Source: JAMIFN01 sp964608575 (GTDB taxonomy: Bacteria; Pseudomonadota; Gammaproteobacteria; Burkholderiales; Burkholderiaceae_C). From it: 20,110 nt of DNA. Below, in pieces: positions 15,347-20,110 of this stretch; within the stretch, counting starts at the first letter, position 1; the number at the start of each line of letters is the position of its first letter. Location: contig CAZSPW010000025.1 in assembly GCA_964608575.1 (NCBI GenBank), forward strand, positions 1 through 20,110, read 5' to 3'. The position numbers and the translations under genes are program-made. The notes under the pieces are model-generated. The model was not told where the DNA came from, made no database searches, and saw only the letters and a list, made by a program, of their open reading frames with translations.

Positions 15347-16858
15347 ATGCTCAGCCCCGCCGAATTTTCCGCCCTTGCTGCACAAGGCTACACCCGTATT
15401 CCGCTCATGCTGGAGACCGCTGCGGACTTAGAAACTCCGCTATCGGTTTACCTCAAACTATGTGGGCAAAGCAGCGCCCACAGTTTTTTACTGGAATCGG
15501 TGCTGGGGGGCGAGCGCTTTGGGCGTTATAGCTTTATTGGCCTGCCCGCACGCCAATGGCTCAGCGCCACGGGTTTTGGCGCACAGGCGCGCACACGCTT
15601 TTACCAAGACGGAGTTTTGGTCGATGAAAGAGCAGGCAATCCGCTGGATGTGATTGCCGCTGAAATGGAGCGTCACAAGGTGTATTTGCCCGAAGGCATG
15701 CCGCGTTTTTGCGGCGGCTTGGCGGGCTATTTTGGCTACGACACCGTGCGCCATATCGAGCGCAAACTGGAAAACACTTGCCCGCCCGACACCTTGGGCA
15801 GCCCTGACATCATGCTGCTGCAGTGCGATGAATTGGCCGTGATCGACAACCTCAAAGGCCGCCTGCAAATCATCGTCTGGGCGCAAAGCCAGGACAAAGA
15901 TGCTTACCCCAAGGCGCAGGCGCGATTGCAGGCCATTGCCGCGCAATTGCAGCAAGTGGCACCACTGCCGCCCTTGCACCCCAAAAGCGATACGGCCTTG
16001 CACATCACGCGCGAATTTGCCAAAGACGACTATCTGCGCTCAGCCCTGCAAGCCAAAGAATTGATTGCTGCGGGCGACTTTATGCAAGTGCAAGTGGGCC
16101 AGCGTATGCACCTGCCGTTTGCGCACGCGCCGATTCATCTCTACCGTGCGCTGCGCCAGCTCAATCCTAGCCCCTATATGTATTACTACGATATGGGCGA
16201 TTTTCAGATTGTGGGCACCAGCCCCGAGATTTTGGTGCGCCAAGAAGCCTGCGACTACCAAGGCGAAGCCGCGCAAAAAATCACCATTCGCCCGCTGGCT
16301 GGCACCCGCCCCCGTGCCGCCACACCCGCAGAAGACAAAGCACGAGAAGCTGAATTGCTGGCCGACCCGAAAGAGCGCGCCGAGCATGTCATGCTGATTG
16401 ATTTAGCCCGTAACGATATAGGCCGCATCGCCCGCACTGGCAGCGTGCAAGTGACGGAGGCTTTTGTGGTGGAACGCTATAGCCATGTGATGCATATCGT
16501 CAGCAATGTCGAAGGCGTGCTGCAGCCTGGCATGAGCAATATGGATGTGCTGCGTGCCAGCTTCCCCGCAGGCACACTCACAGGCGCGCCCAAAGTGCAT
16601 GCCATGGAATTGATAGACCAGTTGGAGCCGAGCAAACGCGGCATCTATGGCGGCGCTTGCGGCTATATCAGCTATGGCGGCGATATGGATGTGGCCATTG
16701 CTATTCGCACCGGCATAGTCAAAAACGGACAGCTTTTTGTGCAGGCCGCGGCAGGCATCGTGGCCGATTCACAGCCTGAGCTGGAGTGGCAGGAAACCGA
16801 AGCCAAATCGCGCGCGCTGATCCGCGCTGCGGAGATGGTGCAGCAAGGCTTGCTATAA
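15347..16858 (+). CDS. trpE: Anthranilate synthase component I
   Basis: 503 aa, normal length. It makes anthranilate from chorismate with ammonia from TrpG, the first step of tryptophan synthesis, in the cytosol. The N-terminal domain has the tryptophan feedback-site motif LLES (48-51) followed by VLGGERFGRYSFIG. The chorismate-binding domain has GDFQIVGTSPEILVR, ADPKERAEHVMLIDLARNDI, SHVMHIVSNVEG, FPAGTLTGAPKV and GGACGYISYGGDMD, the usual conserved blocks. It stands alone: trpG, trpD and trpC do not follow, and 87 bases separate it from convergent dnaQ. No leader peptide with Trp codons and no clear Shine-Dalgarno is visible in the 110-base upstream gap shared with pta. Confidence 0.96.
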   Translation: MLSPAEFSALAAQGYTRIPLMLETAADLETPLSVYLKLCGQSSAHSFLLESVLGGERFGRYSFIGLPARQWLSATGFGAQARTRFYQDGVLVDERAGNPLDVIAAEMERHKVYLPEGMPRFCGGLAGYFGYDTVRHIERKLENTCPPDTLGSPDIMLLQCDELAVIDNLKGRLQIIVWAQSQDKDAYPKAQARLQAIAAQLQQVAPLPPLHPKSDTALHITREFAKDDYLRSALQAKELIAAGDFMQVQVGQRMHLPFAHAPIHLYRALRQLNPSPYMYYYDMGDFQIVGTSPEILVRQEACDYQGEAAQKITIRPLAGTRPRAATPAEDKAREAELLADPKERAEHVMLIDLARNDIGRIARTGSVQVTEAFVVERYSHVMHIVSNVEGVLQPGMSNMDVLRASFPAGTLTGAPKVHAMELIDQLEPSKRGIYGGACGYISYGGDMDVAIAIRTGIVKNGQLFVQAAAGIVADSQPELEWQETEAKSRALIRAAEMVQQGLL

Positions 16859-16889
16859 ACCCTGGCTCAGTTTTTTTTAGCATCTTTTC

Positions 16890-16935
16890 GGCATTTTGAG
16901 GCGCCAGAACTGCCTGAGCAGCTCATTTTTTTAAA
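16890..16935 (-). repeat. Dispersed repeat, copy B, between trpE and dnaQ
   Basis: On the minus strand TTTAAAAAAAT is followed by the core GAGCTGCTCAGGCAG (16910-16924), then TTCTGGCGCC and TCAAAATGCCG. Left flank and core match copy A, and the right arm matches copy D. Read on the plus strand it is a weak 4-bp hairpin followed by T7, so it might contribute to ending trpE transcription; a T8 run closer to the trpE stop (16871-16878) lacks a good stem. Confidence 0.75.
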
Positions 16936-16945
16936 GCGTTTATGT

Positions 16946-17644
16946 TTAGCTTTGCCAAACTAAAGTGGCTTTTTTAGCCATATCCGTCATGACAGCATCG
17001 TGCGCAGCCAATTCCTCAGCGCTGGCGAGCTGCACCATCAATTGCAGTCCAGAGAGGTCTTGCCGCTGCCCCAGATTTTGCTCGGCCACGCTGGTATAAG
17101 GATCTGCCAAGAGCGAGTTTTGGCCGCGCGTCATCGCAATATAGACATCGGCCAGCAACTGCGCATCCATCAGCGCGCCGTGCAAGGTGCGGCGGGTGTT
17201 ATCCACACCAAAGCGACGGCAAAGCGCGTCTAGGCTGCTGTGCTGGCCAGGGTAGAGGCGCTTGGCCAAAGCAATGGTGTCTGTGATATGGCTGACATGG
17301 TTGGCCAATGGTGGCAGTTGCAGCCGCGCCAGCTCCGCATCGAGCATCCCGACATCAAAAGAGGCGTTATGCGCCAAGAGCTCAGCACCGGCGATAAAGG
17401 CCAAAAAATCCTCAGCAATATCGGCAAATTTGGGCTTATCGGCTAAAAACTCTGGGGTCAAGCCGTGCACGCGCAAAGCATCGGGGTGGCTCTCGCGTTC
17501 AGGATTGATGAAACGATGAAAATGCCGCCCCGTAGGGCGACGATCCAACAACTCTACGCAGCCCAAATCCAGCACGCGATCGCCTTGTGCTGCGTGCAGA
17601 CCCGTAGTTTCAGTATCAAAGAATATTTGCCGCAAGCCACTCAT
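16946..17644 (-). CDS. dnaQ: DNA polymerase III epsilon subunit (3'-5' proofreading exonuclease)
   Basis: 232 aa, DEDDh exonuclease. Exo I is FFDTETTGL (Asp10, Glu12 as catalytic metal ligands), Exo II is HNASFDVGML, and Exo III has HGALMDAQLLADVY with the catalytic His and Asp. The C-terminal tail after about residue 180 should bind the polymerase alpha subunit. The ATG at 17642-17644 shares one base with the fdx stop (TGATG), which supports this start over the TTG codon before it and implies translational coupling. The short C-terminal part fits DnaQ of beta-proteobacteria; a general DnaQ-like exonuclease paralogue is possible. Confidence 0.92.
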   Translation of the reverse strand: MSGLRQIFFDTETTGLHAAQGDRVLDLGCVELLDRRPTGRHFHRFINPERESHPDALRVHGLTPEFLADKPKFADIAEDFLAFIAGAELLAHNASFDVGMLDAELARLQLPPLANHVSHITDTIALAKRLYPGQHSSLDALCRRFGVDNTRRTLHGALMDAQLLADVYIAMTRGQNSLLADPYTSVAEQNLGQRQDLSGLQLMVQLASAEELAAHDAVMTDMAKKATLVWQS

Positions 17645-17982
17645 CAATGATTTTCCCTAGCGTGATTGATGCTGTATTTAGGAATCTCTACCACCAGGTC
17701 GTCTTTGGTCACGATGGCTTGGCATGATAGGCGCGACTGCGCTTCTAAACCCCAAGCACGATCGAGCAAATCCTCCTCGGCCTCATCGGCCTCTTCCAAA
17801 CTATCAAAGCCTTGGCGTACCACTACATGGCAAGTGGTGCAAGCCTTGCTCATATCGCAAGCGTGCTCGATTTTTACGCCATTTTCTAGCAAGGCTTCGC
17901 AAATACTGTCGCCAATTTGGGCAGTAATCTCTGCCCCTTGGGGACAATAATCAGCGTGGGGGAGAACTTTGATAATAGGCAT
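17644..17982 (-). CDS. fdx: ISC-type 2Fe-2S ferredoxin
   Basis: 112 aa, adrenodoxin-type plant-like ferredoxin fold. Cluster ligands are Cys42, Cys48 and Cys51 (HACDMSKACTTC) and Cys87 (RLSC). The ending DLVVEIPKYSINHAREN and the start MPIIKVLPH match Isc ferredoxins, which give electrons for Fe-S cluster assembly on IscU. It usually follows hscA in the isc operon. Here no hscA is upstream: a divergent gene lies there. It is coupled to dnaQ by a one-base overlap. A perfect -10 sits so close that the message is predicted to be leaderless. Confidence 0.95.
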   Translation of the reverse strand: MPIIKVLPHADYCPQGAEITAQIGDSICEALLENGVKIEHACDMSKACTTCHVVVRQGFDSLEEADEAEEDLLDRAWGLEAQSRLSCQAIVTKDDLVVEIPKYSINHARENH

Positions 17983-17989
17983 GGGGCAA

Positions 17990-17995
17990 ATTATA
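17990..17995 (-). promoter_or_regulatory. Consensus -10 box just upstream of fdx
   Basis: TATAAT on the minus strand, separated from the fdx ATG by only seven bases (TTGCCCC). The usual 6-8 base spacing to the start site places +1 at or next to the A of the ATG. No Shine-Dalgarno is present. A -35 at normal spacing is poor. Confidence 0.6.
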
Positions 17996-18021
17996 GGTTT
18001 GCGTGAAAGACAACACGATGC

Positions 18022-18043
18022 GCCCAGACTTGCTGGGCTTTTT
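18022..18043 (+). terminator. Terminator-like hairpin with no upstream gene on its strand
   Basis: GCCCAG, loop ACTTG and CTGGGC, followed by TTTTT, on the plus strand. It lies between the divergent fdx and cyclic-nucleotide-domain genes, so it has no coding sequence to terminate. It could be an attenuator in the leader of the downstream gene, the end of a small RNA, or a remnant. Confidence 0.6.
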
Positions 18044-18079
18044 GCTATCCGTTTTACTCAGGAAAACCCGCAGCCTGTT

Positions 18080-18085
18080 ACGATA
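18080..18085 (+). promoter_or_regulatory. Possible -10 element of the cyclic-nucleotide-domain gene
   Basis: TACGAT in TTACGATAGC, 30 bases upstream of the ATG at 18116. No -35 at 16-18 bases is convincing. If real, the terminator-like hairpin upstream would not be in the transcript. Confidence 0.3.
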
Positions 18086-18115
18086 GCACCCCTGTTTTGC
18101 CAGCCTGATAAGCCC

Positions 18116-18718
18116 ATGAATACGCACCACCCTCCATTAGCCGAGACGGAAAAGCTGGCTGCGCAAATGCTGGCACAGGCTAATCCTGTGGCACAACTGT
18201 CGCTAGCCGAAGCGATGGTAGTGGTAGACATGATGCGCCCCAAACGCATCAGCGCTGGCACCGTTTTTATCAGCGAGGGCGAGGCCGAGCACATCGATTA
18301 CATGGTGCTGATTTTGGCTGGTGACGCGGCGGTAGAAACCCGCAAACCCAGCGGCCAAGAGCGCCGCCTGATCAATATCGTCGGTGCAGGCACCATCTTA
18401 GGTGATATGTCCGTGATTGACGGCTTGCCACGCCTGACCACTTGCCGGGCACAAACCGATATGTCGGTAGCCATTTTGACTCGTAGCCGCCTGCAGGAGT
18501 TGCTGACCACGCATCCTGTGATTACTGCCAAATTGTTGCTCACACTGCACTTGCGCGCTTCGCAAATTGCACGCATGACTTTGGCCAAATTCAACAAAAT
18601 CGAGCTCATGAATGTCGTGCTACGCCAGCAATTAGATGCAGTGATGAGCGCGCGCGCTTACACCCCAAACACGCCCAACAGCACCGTTGTGCGCGGCAGC
18701 CATAAGGCCCCTGAATAA
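18116..18718 (+). CDS. Stand-alone cyclic nucleotide-binding-domain protein (CRP fold, no HTH)
   Basis: 200 aa. A short N-terminal helix region precedes a CRP-like beta-barrel (about 40-125) with the GAGTILGDMSVIDGLPRLTT phosphate-binding cassette (90-109). The usual FGE glutamate is Asp97 here, and Arg106 is kept. The C helix follows (about 130-178), then a disordered-looking 20-residue tail; there is no DNA-binding domain. It is cytosolic, probably a signal-sensing or partner protein; cAMP binding is doubtful because of the changed Glu. The start is taken at MNTHHPPLAETEK; upstream in-frame starts overlap the fdx promoter. The stop is three bases before the trmJ ATG, so it is co-transcribed with trmJ. 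Confidence 0.8.
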   Translation: MNTHHPPLAETEKLAAQMLAQANPVAQLSLAEAMVVVDMMRPKRISAGTVFISEGEAEHIDYMVLILAGDAAVETRKPSGQERRLINIVGAGTILGDMSVIDGLPRLTTCRAQTDMSVAILTRSRLQELLTTHPVITAKLLLTLHLRASQIARMTLAKFNKIELMNVVLRQQLDAVMSARAYTPNTPNSTVVRGSHKAPE

Positions 18719-18721
18719 ACC

Positions 18722-19501
18722 ATGTTTTTACTGCCTCGTTTTATCTTGATTGACACCTCGCACGCGGGGAATGTGGGCGCCGCAGCGCGTGCCATCAAAG
18801 TGATGGGCTTTAACGATCTGGTTTTGGTGCGCCCACGCTGGGCCAATGTCCTGCGCCGCGAGGAAACGATACAACGCGCCAGCGGCGCGACTGATGTGCT
18901 GGCCAACTGCCGTATTGTGCAGACGCTAGATGATGCGCTCGATGGCGTCACCCATTTATGCGCCACCGCCATGACACCGCGCGACTTTGGCCCGCCCACC
19001 TATGCGCCGCGCGAGCACTTCAGCCATTTAGCCACGCAATTTCAGGAACAAACAGATAGTGGGCAACGCCTAGGCATCTTGTTCGGCAGCGAACGCTTTG
19101 GCATGAAAAACGAAGATGTATATCGCTGCCACGCCTGCCTATCCATTCCCACCGACCCCAAATTTGGCTCGCTCAATTTAGCCGCTGCGGTGCAATTGCT
19201 CGCCTACGAATGGCGCCTGGCGATCGGGGGGTTTTCAACAAAAAGCCCTGAACAAACGGCCACAGCAGCTGTAACTGATGAAGCCCAGAAAATCGCAGAT
19301 GCGGCCAGCGTTGCGGGGGCATTACAGCACTGGCAAGAGGCTTTGGTGGCATTGGACTACCTTGACCCCAGCAGCCCCAAGAAGTTGATGCCGCGTTTGC
19401 AGCAGCTGGCCAACCGTGCCGTGCTGAGACAAGAAGAGATCCATATTTTGCGTGGTATTGCCAAGAAAATTTTGCAATCCCAAAACGATCAAAACGCTTA
19501 G
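18722..19501 (+). CDS. trmJ: tRNA 2'-O-methyltransferase TrmJ (SPOUT family)
   Basis: 259 aa. SPOUT trefoil-knot methyltransferase, SpoU/TrmH class. Motif 1 is FILIDTSHAGNVGAAARAIK with the basic pattern typical of TrmJ, motif 2 is GILFGSERFGMKNEDV, and motif 3 is LNLAAAVQLLAYEWRL. A C-terminal helical extension (about 180-259) is usual for TrmJ. It methylates the ribose of position 32 in the tRNA anticodon loop. It follows the cyclic-nucleotide-domain gene by three bases and precedes cysE by 13. The trmJ-cysE order is common in Burkholderiales (from memory). Confidence 0.93.
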   Translation: MFLLPRFILIDTSHAGNVGAAARAIKVMGFNDLVLVRPRWANVLRREETIQRASGATDVLANCRIVQTLDDALDGVTHLCATAMTPRDFGPPTYAPREHFSHLATQFQEQTDSGQRLGILFGSERFGMKNEDVYRCHACLSIPTDPKFGSLNLAAAVQLLAYEWRLAIGGFSTKSPEQTATAAVTDEAQKIADAASVAGALQHWQEALVALDYLDPSSPKKLMPRLQQLANRAVLRQEEIHILRGIAKKILQSQNDQNA

Positions 19502-19514
19502 ACTAAAACGCTAT

Positions 19515-20110
19515 ATGACTGAGACTGTTAAGCACACTCCTTCGACCCTGCGCGAATCGATAGCGACCATTTTGCAGCGCGATCCCGCTGCGCGTTCGCG
19601 CCTAGAAGTACTACTGTGCTACCCAGGCTTGCACGCTTTGCTATTGCATCGCTGGGCACATGCTTGCTGGTTAGGTCGCTGGCATACGCTAGCGCGTTGT
19701 ATTTCCCATTTTGGGCGTTGGCTCACAGGGATTGAAATCCACCCAGGGGCGCGTATCGGCAGGCGTGTATTTATTGACCATGGCATGGGCGTCGTCATTG
19801 GCGAGATGGCAGAAATCGGTGACGACTGCACCATTTATCAAGGGGTGACTTTGGGCGGCACTTCTTTGGCTAAAGGCATGAAGCGTCATCCCACACTGGA
19901 GAACGGCGTGATCGTTGGCGCCCATGCCTGCGTCTTGGGTGGCTTTACGGTAGGAATGGGCGCGCGCATAGGCTCAGGTGCGATTGTCACCAAACCCGTG
20001 CCGCCAGGAGCCACAGCAGTGGGCAATCCCGCACGCATCATCATGCCCAAAAATGAGGGACAAGCAGACGGCGGCTTTGCCGCATATGGCATTACCAACA
20101 GCGATGACCC
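19515..20110 (+). CDS. cysE: Serine O-acetyltransferase (partial, C-terminus outside window)
   Basis: 198 codons are visible, open to the window edge. The protein starts MTETVKHTPSTLRESIATIL, with an N-terminal helical part to about residue 72, then left-handed beta-helix hexapeptide repeats (GIEIHPGARIGRRVFIDH, IGEMAEIGDDCTIYQGVTLGG and on). Catalytic His/Asp lie in FIDHGMGVVIGE; the acetyl-CoA site is around GGTSLAKGMKRHP and AVGNPARI. It makes O-acetylserine from serine and acetyl-CoA for cysteine synthesis. The N-terminal domain is short, as in EpsC/NifP-type enzymes, so feedback control may differ from the long E. coli form. It is the last gene of the visible plus-strand unit. Confidence 0.95.
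   Translation, partial: MTETVKHTPSTLRESIATILQRDPAARSRLEVLLCYPGLHALLLHRWAHACWLGRWHTLARCISHFGRWLTGIEIHPGARIGRRVFIDHGMGVVIGEMAEIGDDCTIYQGVTLGGTSLAKGMKRHPTLENGVIVGAHACVLGGFTVGMGARIGSGAIVTKPVPPGATAVGNPARIIMPKNEGQADGGFAAYGITNSDD

Noticed and set aside
16843..16878. Possible terminator at the end of trpE (AGCAA-GGC-TTGCT and a T8 run)
   Set aside because: The stem lies inside the coding end and about 15 bases away from the T run; the nearer CTG/CAG pairing is only 3 bp. No convincing intrinsic terminator.

Overview
The window looks like a draft chromosome segment from a betaproteobacterium, most likely Burkholderiales and probably Comamonadaceae. This rests on the protein types (steroid-ring catabolic genes of the Comamonas type, Isc ferredoxin, TrxC, Uup, and a TrmJ-CysE pair) and on promoter and repeat style; no tree or database search was run. 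It contains one assembly gap of ten N at 14215-14224. I see no rRNA, tRNA, CRISPR array, phage or insertion sequence.

Layout. (1) 1-3450, minus strand: a steroid-catabolism block. It holds a DUF35 zinc-ribbon/OB-fold protein (cut by the window edge), ipdB and ipdA (hydrolase that opens the last steroid ring) and a TesB/HsaC-type extradiol dioxygenase (cleaves the aromatised A ring). Three intrinsic terminators in or beside the block separate it into short transcription units. (2) 3469-7079, minus: a translationally coupled pair of a YCF48-like Asp-box propeller protein and a 12-TM RND/MMPL exporter, a combination often found beside hydrophobic-substrate catabolism genes. (3) 7245-10304: an O-methyltransferase-like gene (plus), then trxC and the ABC-F ATPase uup (minus). 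(4) 10488-14167, minus: a SCO-like thioredoxin-fold membrane protein, a multi-TM histidine kinase and a NarL/LuxR response regulator, possibly one operon. (5) After the gap: a phosphate acetyl/butyryltransferase (minus) and trpE (plus), divergent. (6) 16946-17982, minus: fdx and dnaQ, overlapping by one base. (7) 18116-20110, plus: a stand-alone cyclic-nucleotide-binding-domain protein, trmJ and cysE (cut by the window edge).

The least expected structure is a family of short dispersed repeats with the core GAGCTGCTCAGGCAG and a second hairpin-like arm. Four copies are visible. Two lie between genes, one is split exactly by the N gap, and one lies in frame inside uup, where it encodes part of the linker before the C-terminal coiled coil. 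Several genes that usually sit in conserved clusters (trpE, pta, fdx, the SCO-like gene) stand alone here, and two of the repeats lie at these neighbourhood breaks. This suggests, without proving it, that the repeats mark rearrangement or assembly breakpoints. Other points are a predicted leaderless transcript for fdx, an inverted repeat over the predicted pta start site, and a tandem octamer that runs into the stop codon of the SCO-like gene.
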